A stretch of 64,000 nt of DNA from Sclerotiophoma versabilis (taxonomy: Eukaryota > Ascomycota > Dothideomycetes > Pleosporales > Didymellaceae): the NCBI GenBank assembly GCA_012274445.1, contig JAAROD010000015.1:1922001-1986000 (forward strand), read 5' to 3'. Of the stretch, positions 1-11,117 are shown piece after piece. Under the pieces are notes generated by a model. It was not told where the DNA came from. It did not search any database and was given only the letters and a program-made list of their open reading frames with translations. Position 1 is the stretch's first letter. Every line of letters begins with the position of its first letter. Position numbers and translations under genes: made by a program.

Positions 1-2
1 CT

Positions 3-287
3 CAACCGTTCACCCTGCAAGCGCCACCAATCAAGGTTACTGGCGCTACGCCTAAGCTTAGTCAGGATGGCTTTGATGCGCCCGCACGAACACAGACCGT
101 CTCACCGCCAATGCCTCCTGTATCTCCAGGATTCGAGAGACATAACGACCATGTGGCCGCCGCGCCGGGTGAGCAGCAGTACGCCGCTGTTCCCATTCCG
201 GGGGCTTACACACCACTGGCATCACCATCCTACCCACCGCCACAGCAGCAACAAGGATTCGACTTCGGTCCCAACGTTGCTCGGTGA
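3..287 (+). CDS. C-terminal fragment of an unidentified Pro/Gln-rich protein
   Basis: The third forward frame is open from the window edge to a TGA at 285-287 and gives 94 residues rich in Pro, Gln, Ala and Ser. The last part has a PPPQQQQ run followed by GFDFGPNVAR. No domain is recognisable; it looks like a disordered C-terminal tail. The stop overlaps a good splice donor (GTGAGC at 284-289), so the frame might instead continue into an intron and a further exon. The gene starts outside the window, so function cannot be assigned. Confidence 0.5.
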   Translation, partial: QPFTLQAPPIKVTGATPKLSQDGFDAPARTQTVSPPMPPVSPGFERHNDHVAAAPGEQQYAAVPIPGAYTPLASPSYPPPQQQQGFDFGPNVAR

Positions 288-1200
288 GCCACTACATGTG
301 TAAATTTCCTAGCTAGAGCGACATAGCGCATAGCGCATATCGTTACATTTTTCTTCTTCAATCTGAGATCAGGGTCATTTTTGGGCATGGCTGGCGATCA
401 CGGGTGCTTTGTACATTTTTCAGCGATATATGAGTTCAGCTTTAGCTGGGTCAGGGTATTTTCTTCTGTCGTCATTCCTTTTGTCATCTCCGCGAGATAC
501 CTTTGCGTTTGAGTTTCGAGTTGTCTCTCGTTGAGATGAACAGAGTTGAGGTGCTACATACAGAATTTGCAGTAAGAGCAGACCGAATGTCTGCATACGT
601 ACAGACGAATCAAAACTATTACAACCATCTAAACACCTACGACATTGTGAGGTCAATGCTACTGTACCGACGCCTCACGGCGTCTCGCCTACTCACAGTT
701 CTTTCTGGGAATTGCCTCTCTAACCGCCCGGTGCTTCTTGTATCCACCGTGCCACCCACTCGGCGTTCTCGGCGGCACGGCTGAGTTGTGTAAGGTTTGG
801 TGCCACGGCGCGTGGACCATGCGCCGTTGGGGAAGGCCCTGGTGGCTGGATGGAAAAGCAAGGGGCGTCGTGTGAGTAGGTCGCAGATTGGGTCAGGGTG
901 GCTGGACTGTTAAGTCGTGGTGGCCGGCACAACGTCCGGGATTCTAGAAGGAGATTGTGGGTAATATGAGAAGACATCCGGGAAGGTGCTTAGCATCTTC
1001 AATATAGGAATCCTGTGAGTAAATGCGAGTCGAACATGCGAGCTGAGAATTTCATTCAGCTTTGTTGGTGAGAAGCTGTTCTGCAAGAGAGAGTGGGCAA
1101 TGTTAGTGGCGTGGCCATAGTCAGCTGAAGATCACCAAGATGCGAAACTGCGCATTCGTGTTTATTGCACCTCATCGTCTAGGTAGCCAACCACAAAAAG
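288..1200. other. Intergenic stretch, no gene seen
   Basis: Only short overlapping open frames on both strands without domain-like content or a consistent splice model. It probably holds the 3' UTR of the partial gene and flanking DNA of the next locus. Confidence 0.5.
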
Positions 1201-1779
1201 TCATTCATCATAGTCAACCGAAGCAACTGGTGGTTTGAGAGTGGATAGCGCTACATGACAGAGCGTGTCTTTGTGATGATACACCGCCGTCGTACCTGTA
1301 GCAATGACAGCGACCAACCACTGTCCAATGCCACCTCCAAATTCTGGAATGTCCCAGAAGAACGCATATAAAAGCGAAATAATGAAGCTCAAGAACATAC
1401 CTACAGACCCCACCAACTCAAAGCGCTCTTGTTCGGTCTTCAATAACATGCACTCGCCAACCAAATCATACCCGCGATCTTGGCCCGGCGAGAATGCTGC
1501 TATTCACCTTCTTCAACATACGTGCAAGGAATGTAGAATCCTTAGGAAGTGCGAGTCAAGACGGTCCATCGGTTGCACCTCAACTTATATCCGGCTCACC
1601 ATGTTTTCCAGGCCCAGACAAACATGGTACTCCACGGTCTCTTTGGTCTGATCCAGAAGTCTCGGGAGTTTGACACAGCCTTTGTGCAAGCTCGTATGAG
1701 GAAATAGGCTTTCGGTCTTCGTAACCACCATACAGTTCGTTGCGGCGTGGACACTGTGGATAATCGACGAGATAATCAT
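1201..1779 (-). CDS. Possible spliced small membrane protein, unidentified
   Basis: Two minus-strand open segments look like parts of one gene. The upstream one (1779 to about 1610, ATG start) runs into a donor-like GTGAGC. The downstream one (about 1495 to 1201) encodes a cytosolic stretch, then hydrophobic segments (GMFLSFIISLLYAFFW and WLVAVIATGTTAVY) and an acidic end VDYDE. A TGA lies in frame just upstream of the second segment, so an intron is needed. The candidate acceptors (near 1498, 1495 and 1479) all need a phase-1 donor that I cannot place convincingly. I do not recognise the family. The locus could also be a degraded gene. Confidence 0.35.
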
Positions 1780-2352
1780 GGAAGTGGAATCAGTTAAAAG
1801 CTGTGAAATGACGTTGGCTCAACATGCCACATAAGAACTAATGACATGAGATCAGTTGCTGGTCACAGAAAGTCAGAAGCTGATAGCTTAGACAATCTTG
1901 TCAGTTGTTGGGAGCTGCGCAGAGTTTTTTTTATGTCAGATGAGCCATGTCCAGTGTTGCAAAGCTTTGCCACTTTCACCTCACGTAGCCGTTCGTTCGG
2001 CTTTCTGATACAACTCACCGAACACACCTGTCGCACTTTCTTCAGAAATCGAGCCAAACTATAACGAGGGACGATTCTTTCTTCACGCTGCAATGATTGT
2101 CGACCAAGACCAGAAAGGCTGGGTTGAGCACATACAAGACTGCGAGAAGCTTCGTTATGGGGGGACAGGGCGTGTATAAGATTCAGGCAGGAGACACGTT
2201 GTTATTGCTGATGCGATATGGAAAAATGCTTAGCTGACACTCTAAATATAGCAGCAGCAATGCGAACAACTAGCGTCTTAAGCTTATGCCTTCTACCCGT
2301 ACGTTTCTCTGCTTAATCGATCTTCCACCCTTTTCCCTGCACGCATAGAAGC
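1780..2352. other. Intergenic stretch, no gene seen
   Basis: Nothing supportable: short frames only. It should contain the 3' UTR of the minus-strand oxidoreductase that ends at 2353. Confidence 0.5.
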
Positions 2353-3477
2353 TTACAAGTTCGACTTCTCGATCCTGTTCCCACTCTCGTCAAACCTGAT
2401 CTGCTTCCCACTGACCAGCGCCTCCTGCAACCAAGCGCCAATCTGGACTGCCTTGACCGCGTTGTTGAACTCCAAAGGCACCGGTGTGTTATCCAGACAA
2501 GCCTTGGTGAACTCGTTTGCCTCGCCCACAAAGCCCTGCTCGAACCTTCCCCAGTAATCGTGCGGCACCTCGCGCGTGATGCCGCCGTTGTGGTAGTAGT
2601 TCACCAAGTTCTTCTGCGGGTTCAGATTGACAGTAAGCTTGCCCTCTGTGCCGATGATCTCGGTCACATCCTCCTGCCCGTGTGGCATCATGCGCGATGC
2701 ATAGTAGTAAGCGATGCGGCCGTCCCAGAACTCGACAATGCCGACGGCGTTATCGTAGTCGTTGTATTTCTTCAGGCCCTGCTGCGCGGCCACAACGCCG
2801 TAGGCTGAGATTGATTTGGGGACCACTGAGCAGCCGAAGTACCAGAGTGTGAGGTCAATGTCATGGACGGACATATCGACGAATACACCGCCGGACCAGG
2901 CGGCATAGGCCACGAAGAAGCCTAGCGGTTGTTAGTTCGGGTGGTTGTGAGCTTGTGTACGTGTTTGAATGTGTGTACCTGACGGGTCGTGCTTATCGCA
3001 TGTCTGTGAACGCAGGATAGTCGGGCGACCAATCTTGCCGGCCTGAATCTTTTCTGCTACATCGCGGTAACTGGCGTCAAACCTCCTCGAGAAGCCACAC
3101 ATGACCTTCAGGTGAGGCTTCTTTGCTGCGTGGTCAACAACGTCCTGGCAGATCTTGACACTGGTGGAGAGCGGCTTCTCACACAGTACGTGCAAGTTCT
3201 TGTCCATCGCCTGGATAGACTCTTCAGCGTGGACGGACGTTGCCGTGCCAATGCAGACAGCCTCGAGGCCCGGATGTCCTAGCATTTTCTTGTAATCGCT
3301 GTAGAGCGTGACGCCAAAGGGCTCGAGGTGCACTTTGGCCCATTCAAGCTCCTTAGGCTCTGGTGAGAAAGCAGCAACGAGCTCAGCGCGGGGCACATTG
3401 TTGAGGAAATTGAGGGCATGGCGAGCGCCCATGCGGCCGAGGCCTGCAACTGCGACCTGGAGTTTGTGTGGTGCCAT
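2353..3477 (-). CDS. Gfo/Idh/MocA-family NAD(P)-dependent oxidoreductase (inositol 2-dehydrogenase-like)
   Basis: Two exons (3477-2979 and 2921-2353) around a 57-nt GT-AG intron give 355 residues; the junction reads DPSG-FFVAYAAW. The N-terminal Rossmann fold carries the dinucleotide motif GLGRMG at about residues 11-16. The family signature CEKPLS follows at about 103-108, its Lys being the usual catalytic lysine. The C-terminal half has the DMSVHDIDLTLW segment typical of the GFO_IDH_MocA_C fold, where the conserved His-Asp supports hydride transfer. The start is the ATG before APHKLQ; the frame extends upstream without another ATG. The family oxidises inositols, sugars and related polyols, so the substrate is inferred only. 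An inositol-transporter-type gene about 11 kb away makes inositol plausible. Confidence 0.85.
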
Positions 3478-4460
3478 TGTGATGTAAGATGTGTAAATCA
3501 AGGAATCGAGAGCTTGAGAAAGAAAGACGGGGAGTGATGGACACAGTCGTGTGAAGCCATGGAATTTATATTTTCTGTGCGCTGAGCTATACAGCTTTCT
3601 GTGCTGCTCGGAGGAGGTTTTTGCAACCTCACGATGCCCTGAACCATCTCTTCCTATTGGCGAACGGATTTCTCACGAGGACAGATTGACAGCGATTGCG
3701 GGGCGCGGAGTCGTTGTCGAGGACTTTGTTGAGAAGCAAGCGGGCACAGCAGGTGGAGGCCTTGGTTTGTTACAGGCGACGGTTGGCGAAGATATACTCG
3801 GAGGAGGTTTTGGTAGCTTCGGAGGAGGTTTTCGCACGCGGGAGAGAGTTAGTCAAATATGCAGATCCGTGGTCCAGCGTCGTGCATCGCGTCGCGCGTT
3901 GCGGGTCGCTGCAGGTCAGGGGCGAGTCGTCCCGAGCTTAGCCGAAAGGCGCGACTGTGAAGTCGTTAGGTAAGAGTTCAGCCGCTTTTAGACCACATGC
4001 GGAAAGTCTGAGGCTGAATGAACGTCTCTATACCACATTTCTGGCGCATGGCAGCCGAAAGTATTGTGTACATGTGGCTTTCGAGGCTCAAACGGATGCA
4101 AATACAGCATTGGCCTCCCTTCGGATTTCCCAGGTGGGCATAGACCGAAACGTGATCAATTTTGTCCACGCTGGGAAGTGCGGGCCGCCTTGCCATGCTT
4201 GGAGCCACACCAAACCTGTCCCAAAGGCAGCACCTGACCATGTCTCTCCGCCTCCCCCACTCTCCCACATCCACATCTTGGCGTCTGCGGCTCCAGGAAA
4301 GTCTGGGGCAAGTTGCGGGGTAACGAAGTCGGCCGTGTCGCATCGGGTCTCAACAAAACGGGAGCCATTTCCCGGTTTCAAATCTGGCAATTTTGTCAAA
4401 TCTCACTCCACCGGCCACGGCGCTCAGATCGACTTCCAGAATCATCGCAAAGCAGATGAG
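3478..4460. promoter_or_regulatory. Divergent promoter region between the oxidoreductase and a Zn2Cys6 regulator
   Basis: This gap separates two divergently transcribed genes and should hold both promoters. It contains three copies of a GC-rich 14-mer (TCGGAGGAGGTTTT at 3608-3621, 3798-3811 and 3819-3832). Overlapping open frames on both strands (for example 3957-4529) carry no domain and look like chance. Confidence 0.4.
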
Positions 4461-6560
4461 ATGCGACAACGAAGCGGATGGTTCGTCCCTCCCCCGAGAG
4501 CCGCGAGCAAGGTTTTGCTCCATTTATGACGTAGTACTGAATATCTGCGTACAGCAAGGCATGTCGGGAACGCCACATCAAATGTAAGGTGCCATGCTGT
4601 GAGACGAACGTATGCGTGTCGACCGTGCTAAGCCTCGTGTCATGTAGGCGTCAAGCTACGCGATACCGAGAAATGCAAGTACTGTACAGAACGGAAGAGA
4701 CCCTGCATAAGGGGTAATGCCTTTCGCTTCCGACCTGTCAAGGCCGTAAAGTTCAATGCCGGCGAGGACATTGGTTCTGCTGAGCAGAGCCTAGAATTTG
4801 GTGCCGGCCAGATATGGGTTGAGATACCTAAGTCATGTAAGTTGAATCCATCTACTTCCTACAGGCTCGACGCCAATCTGCAATGAATGGAGGTTGCACA
4901 TCCCAATTAGGCAAGTAGACTGAGCTGACCGATCTTGTTGATAGTACATTTCTTTGCACCAAATACAGATGGTGACGATGAGATTGTGCCCGTCGAGCTG
5001 GAGGCCCAAGCAGAAGCCGAACCTGAGACCGTCTCAGATGAGTCGAGTGATAATCCAAAAGATCTACGGAATAACGATAGCGCATTCGACCCTGGTCCCG
5101 CATCAACGGATTTGGTTCTGTCGTACAACGATCGGTCTCCGTTCTCGAGCATCTCTGTACCTGTTTTCAGCGAAAACGATCTGCCTTCCATCCACGATGT
5201 GTTGAGTCGGACGGTTAACCTGGACCATATCTCACCAGTCGACACCTACCAGGCGTCACACCTCGGAAGGAATGATTCCCTTTCCGATGTGTTGCAAAAG
5301 ACAAGTGCATGGCACAACAGTCCGAACTCGAATCCTCGAGCGTCGTCCTCACCACAAGTTTTCAAGAAAAGTCCCCTTGATTCTATTCAGAACATCTCGC
5401 CCTACAACTCTACGACCTTTCCTCAGAGTCCCTCTTCATCCTTGACACCGAAGTGGCCGGTGAACAACGCCTACGAAGCCCGCCTCTTCCATCACTACAT
5501 CATATACTGTACAAGCTGGATAGATGTATGTGACCCACGCTGCCACTTCGCAAAGGAGGTACCCAAGCGCGCGGCGCATTTTCCGGTCATCTTGCACGGT
5601 ATCCTTGGTCTAGCAGCTCGACATCTGTGGTTGATGGGCAAAGAACCAGAAGACCACTCGCAACCATACGTTGATCAATGCCTGAATGCGCTTATTGTAG
5701 CCTTGGAAGATCCTCTCGCACACTGGGACGAGAACTTCCTCGTGGCTGTCATCCTGCTGCGATTGCACGAAGAGATGGGCGACGCAGACGAACAGTGCCA
5801 CCACTTCGGTACAGCGCGAATACTCAATAGTATATCGTCCTTCGCGGCGGATGGCGGTCTGCGGGAGTCGGCAAGCTGGGTGTCGCTTCGTCAACACATC
5901 TACGTGTCTCTCACATCGCAACAGCCACTCAATCTAAGCCTCGACAATTACCGCCATTCGGCAGTCTTCCGAGAATTCGATGATGAGGCCTGGACGAATC
6001 GAGCCATCTTCCTCTTCGCAACTATCCTCCAGACCATATTCGAGGAAAGTGGCGAGGCCAACACCAACAGTCTGACTAAGGAAAAGTGGTTGGAGCTACA
6101 TGCTGAAGTTGATGAATGGGAACGCACAAAGCCTTGGACATTCAGTGCACTTCACGTTGACCCTAATGCCGGAGAAAAGTACAGTGGCTCATGGCCTCAG
6201 CTTCAGTGTACCCAGGGTGTGATTGCTGTCGGCCTGCAATACTACCACCTGTGTAAGATCATCCTCACGATATACTCTCCAAATGCGTCGCTGGTTGGGC
6301 TGGCGGGGGTACGGGCGCGCAAGGCAACAGATACCTCGATAAGAAAGCATATACGGATAACGATTGGTTACGGTATAAGCAACGAGCATTGCGGCAACGC
6401 CATGTTCCAGGGCAGTCATATCTTGAGCGCTTGCGGTGCGTATATTGTCGATCCTGCAGAGCAAGATGCGTGCGTAGAATATTTGCAAGGTCTTCAGAGA
6501 AGTATAGGATGGAGGACGGACAAGGTTATAGCGGATTTGAGAGAGCAGTGGTCGGCTTGA
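4461..6560 (+). CDS. Zn2Cys6 transcription factor with fungal-specific regulatory domain
   Basis: Four exons (4461-4480, 4555-4583, 4648-4836, 4945-6560) give 617 residues in one frame. The first three small exons rebuild a perfect binuclear zinc cluster near the N terminus: GCKACRERHIKC, an eight-residue loop, then CKYCTERKRPC, both halves spaced C-x2-C-x6-C. Splitting the cluster by introns is common in fungi and hides it from simple ORF scans. An acidic, Ser/Pro-rich linker follows, then an alpha-helical region from about residue 250 to the end of the fungal_trans_2/ARCA-like type (HHYIIYCTSWIDVCD, ILGLAARHL). It is expected to be a nuclear regulator. Its 3' end lies 15 bp from the stop of the convergent regulator. 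Intron 1 starts with GTTCGT, a weaker donor. Confidence 0.9.
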
Positions 6561-6575
6561 GCAAGCAGCCCGTAT

Positions 6576-8621
6576 TCAAACAATCGCAAAATGATGGCTC
6601 GCGAAGTATTCCTGGCTGACACTCCGTATATCGACTCTTCGTTTGCTTTCGTCTTGCCGTCGAATAACCTCCTCGAGGAGATCGCCTGTGGCCTTTGCAT
6701 TGGAGGCAATACTTTCCAGACCACGGATAGACTCGAGGATCCACCGTCGCTCTTCCAAGCTCTCCTCCTCTGCTGCCCAAATCATGAGAGGCCATAGCAG
6801 GTTCACTGGAAGAGACTCGTCGGTCTGCGCCATGAGGTGCGAAAGCCGTTTGATTTCCGCAATGGCTGTAGTGACTTCATTTGTTTTCGGATATTGTACG
6901 TACGCCACACGGTGGAGATGTATGAAAGACGCATAATAATTGGCGAGATAGGTACGAAAGCTTCTTGTAAGTGCTACAGCCAGGTTCTGTGCAAGGTGTT
7001 TCTCGGTCAGGTTACCAGCGACCGCGTGATCCATGAGAGCCGGTCGCTGCCCGTAAAGAGCATGCAAATCTTTAGAAATCTGCGCGGCTGAGGCCATCAC
7101 TTCAGTTTCGTCCTGTACAGTACCACGGCTTCGGTGCCAAGGGTCTATCCTGGTGATTCGTCCCACGAACGATTGCACTTTTTGATAGAAGACAATGCCG
7201 GGATGGTATAGCACATCGAACAGAATTTCCTCAATCTCAGTGTCCTGTGTCTCAGGTCCTGAAGCAGGATTGGCGGCGGGTGAAGCGTCGAAAAGTGTTT
7301 CGTCGGTATCTGCAAGAAACAATCCTTCTCCTCCATTGGTAGACACAGCGCGTGCATCGAGAAGACGCAGCCAAGAGATCAACCTCCTTTCTGGTACAGT
7401 GAATGACATTTTGTTTGCGCTCTGAATCAGGGTATAGGCTTCACGTAGATTGGCATGTGCTCTGGGAAGGGTCTCTGTAAGCAGCTGAGGTCGTTATTAG
7501 TGTTGTGTATCCAGTAGACAAGGGACCGTGGCTTACGTCGGTATAGGTAAGGAGAAAAAGAGACGCCAAGATGTGCTTCAGCCCACTTTTGGGCGTTTCG
7601 CTGCCCTCAGCTTTTCGCCTCTTTGCAAGAGCTGCTGATAGCTGTCGAGCAGCGGTATCATATAATGGCCTCCAATCGGTTCTCAGAGCTTCGCCACGTA
7701 CTCCGCTTCGTTGCATTTGCATGGCTGCGAAAGCCATGATCGCACTTCGAACAACAGGTGCTTCAGCGGCCATGGTTCCAAAAAATGCTCGTGTGGATGC
7801 CCACTTCGGGCCTGGTAGCAAGTCAGTGTCGATGTTGATAGAAGTCGACCTAGGTTGATGAACGCACCAATCTCTACAGGTGTCAAGATAGGCGGCATGA
7901 GCATCTGCAGAAATGTGTTGACAAGTAGATCGCCATCAATCGCTCCATTTTGTATGCCTTCGTGCGAGAACGGAGAAGTTGAAGCTGGATCTGGTTGTTG
8001 TCCTGCACGCTCTGCCATCGCCTGGAAGCTTGCTCGAGGCGTTGTTGGAGCAGCTGCTACAAGTGGCCCAGACGACTGGTGCCCGAGCGGTAGTTGGTAG
8101 ATTGGCTGATGGACAGTGTTGAAGTGTGAGGTAGCTGTAGCTATCATAGGATCCGTGGGCCAGGAGTTGGGACTGAGGAGCATGGCTTCATCCCAGGCGC
8201 CGAACCCGAGGGGTCCAGAGAAGTCAAGAAAGGCATTGCCGTTCATGCCAAATCCTTCGACGGGTGTCACGTTGGAGCTGTACATGTGTTGTGAAGTCGA
8301 TTGAGGTGTAGCAACAGCGAGTGGCTGTGCCGATTGGATGCTACTGCTACACGCTGGAACAGGCCGATTCCAAGTACACTCCAAATTCAGTCTTTCACAA
8401 TGACCACACCGAGGCCGTCGCTCGTTACAACGAACCTTTCTTCTCCTTCACAACAGTCAGCATGGCCTAACATTCAATCATCACATCAATCACCTGCAGG
8501 CATTACAGCCATTCTTGGACCTTGCAGGTCGAGGCGCAGATGGAGGCTGCTCTGAAGCAGGTCCCGCGGGTGTTGCGGGCTGCTGCTGCTGCTGCTGCTG
8601 CTCCGAAACAGGCTGTGACAT
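6576..8621 (-). CDS. Zn2Cys6 transcription factor with N-terminal polyglutamine
   Basis: Four exons (8621-8494, 8445-7850, 7811-7537, 7472-6576) give 631 residues. The protein opens MSQPVSE, then seven glutamines encoded by pure CAG repeats, then the cluster NGCNACRRRKVRC-NERRPRCGHCERLNLEC, split by the first intron inside the Cys-rich motif. The remainder is an alpha-helical fungal regulatory domain (APVVRSAIMAFAAMQ, SLFLLTYTD, HLHRVAYVQYP). The intron at 7812-7849 is only 38 nt, but removing it restores the frame exactly. The acceptor of the third intron is the second of two overlapping AGs (ACAGAG). The gene converges on the regulator at 4461-6560 and lies upstream of a P450/reductase pair, which it may regulate (inference). 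Confidence 0.87.
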
Positions 8622-8911
8622 ACGGTCTGGCAGCTAGGCACGCGCAATCGAATGTTGTCCTCTGTCGAGTATCGTGATCCAAGCTTGTGTCAAAAGATGG
8701 GATGAATTGCGGGGACCAATAAGCCTCCGTGGGGCTAGCGTCTGGGCTTCCATCACGCGGCAGGCACAGCTTTTACAAACATTCGTAATCCGATTTTGAA
8801 GTCGTAAAGTTTCATTCATCTAAATCTTAACACGTGTCCTGCAGAAGTGCTGAGGCGAAGATGCAGTTGAGATAAGGAAACGCTAAACAAGACAATGGAC
8901 ACGCCTTCCGG

Positions 8912-10613
8912 CTAGCCGCTCAGTGCTGATTTTCTCTCCCTCCTCCAAACCTTGACCGGCATCTCACCCAAGATCCAGTTCATTGTCTCCAATCGCTCGA
9001 TATCCCAGTCTGGAGTCTTCAAGGCGAACTCGTACCTCCGCAGAAGACTGGCCAATACCACGGTCTGCTCAAGGTACGAGATGTTGCGGCCGATGCAGCC
9101 ACGTGCGCCAGCCGAGAAGGAAAGAAAGTAAGGTTGCAGCGCCTTGCCCTCCTCACCAAGCCATCGCTCCGGAATGTACTTGTCAGCTTGAGGGAAGACA
9201 GACTCCTGTCTATGTGCAACGTGGGCCGACATCGCTACGGACACACCTCCGGGGATGTAGTCGCCCAATATGTTTGCACCATCTGGAGGCGTCTGGCGGG
9301 GAAGGCCGTGAGGAGTAGGTGTGAAGAGTCGGAGCGATTCATCGAGACAAGCGCGCAGGTACGGCAGGTGCTTGACGGTGTCATAGGCGATTACACCAGT
9401 CTCGTCGACATCCTCATTGTCCTCGAGCGCGGCGTCAATCTCCTCCCTCAGTTTCTTCATGCATTCGGGATGCTTGATCAGCTGTAATGTTGCGTTTGTG
9501 ATAGCAATAGCAGTTGTTGCTGAACCGGCGTTCATCATGATACTAACTTCGGCGACGATTTCACCCCACTCGAGGTTGTTCGGCGATCCGTTCTTGTCCT
9601 CCATCAGGGCCTGGAAAAAGTCATCGGACTTCTCGCCGGCACGGTATCGCTGCAAACGTCGGTGGGCCAACTCATTTGGAATACCATCCCACTCCTTGGC
9701 ATAGTTGTCCATGCGGCGGTAGAAGGGAATGATATTGACCATCTTGTTGATGATCGAGTACCATTCGTAGGGCCAGATCAGGAGGGATTGCTTGCGAGCA
9801 GTCTGGTACAGAGCAGGCCGGAGATCACACTGGTACGTAGTACCGTCTGTCTTACGTCCGGTTACCATACTGGTGCCTTGATCGAGGAACCCAAGCTTCT
9901 CGGACAAGCCGATGTCAGCGATGGCATCAAGAGTGAAAAAATTGATCCATTTGCGGTAGTCGAGATTGATATCTTCGGGCTTGGGAAGAGTACCAGGGGC
10001 CAAGGGCGCAGTGCAGCATGTGTCGATGTGCTTGATCAACCTTTGTGTCTTGTCGGCAACTTTGTGTTCCCAACCCTCAAGGTTTTTAATCGCATATGCT
10101 GAGCTGAGTGTCTTACGCTTGCGAGCGTGGTCATGCTTGTCGACGACATCAGCAAGGTGGTAGTGGGATCCGGCAGTAATCACGTAAGCGCCATCTTTGG
10201 TGCAAGGTGTGTTATGGCCGTAGATGTCCTTGATCGCACGCAGGTCGCCATACGACAACGAGTTCGGACCAGTGCGGAGGATAGGGTGCTTTCGGTGCAA
10301 CTTTTCAAGGTAGACGGACCGTGCACCTGTGTGGGCAAGGACCATAAAAGGAATGTTGGAAATGCCAGCAAGAGGATGAAAGTTGGGGTATCGACGAAGA
10401 CCTGCTTAGATCAGCATGCGGCTCTCAGAGCATGTGGAGTTGGCTGCAACCCCGCAATCATCTGCCAGTATATGGCATGTGCGGGATGAGGCATAGGGAG
10501 CACTGACCGTTAACATCGCGGAAGTAAACAACGACTGGGTATAGGATGAAGTAGAAGAAAACGCAGACGCCTAGCGCAAGGGCGTAGGGACTTGAAAGAA
10601 TCGAAGTCGACAT
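8912..10613 (-). CDS. Cytochrome P450 monooxygenase (benzoate 4-monooxygenase/pisatin demethylase-like)
   Basis: Two exons (10613-10508 and 10401-8912) with a 106-nt intron give 531 residues. An N-terminal membrane anchor (ALALGVCVFFYFILYPVVVYF) predicts attachment to the endoplasmic reticulum. The family hallmarks are present: I-helix NAGSATT, K-helix ExxR (ESLR), PERW, and the heme loop FSAGARGCIGRN with the axial thiolate Cys471. The general sequence style resembles fungal benzoate 4-monooxygenase and pisatin-demethylase-type P450s, but a clan assignment needs a search. It is transcribed divergently from a P450 reductase gene, start codons about 500 bp apart, which suggests co-expression as an electron-transfer pair. 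Confidence 0.95.
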
Positions 10614-11117
10614 GGTGCAAGGCTCAGGTTGGAGCAGTGTACTTTGCGAAGTTCAGAGCACTTGTTCGATGTCGACTCCAAAGAAGACCGACAAACCCTT
10701 AAGTGCCCCATGAGAACTTTCTGGTGCCAGCTGTTGACATGCAGCGAAGTGGACCGTGTGATACAAGGAGGAATATACGGAGAACTTTACCAGATCGAAC
10801 ACAACTCGCAGTGCGGAAGAATGTGCGCACGCGGCAGTGCAAATGCGGGGTGGACGTGGGGTAAGTGCCAAAGTTGGGGCCGATGTGGGCCAGATCGAAC
10901 ACGTTAGTTCGGGTCTTCAAACAAGAAGACAATGTAGAAGTCAGGTCGGTAATGTCCTTGACAAGAATGGATACTACGTCAGAGTTGGAAGTTCTCCCCA
11001 TCCAGCGTCCGATGCACATTTCAGGGTCTCTCAGCCTCAAAGCTGTCACAAAAATTGTTCAAGTATGAGCTCTAAGATCCTGTGAACCTTACCACACGTC
11101 TTTTTTTATTATTCACC
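10614..11117. promoter_or_regulatory. Bidirectional promoter of the P450/reductase pair
   Basis: This stretch of about 500 bp separates the two divergent start codons and contains no convincing coding frame. It should carry both core promoters and any shared regulator sites; I could not pick out a clear inverted CGG pair. Confidence 0.6.

Noticed and set aside
3957..4529. Plus-strand open frame of 190 codons upstream of the first regulator
   Set aside because: It overlaps the regulator's start region and first intron in another frame and has no domain; the zinc-cluster exons explain the locus better.
8579..8602. CTG triplet repeat as a separate microsatellite
   Set aside because: It encodes the polyglutamine run at the N terminus of the minus-strand regulator, so it is part of that CDS.
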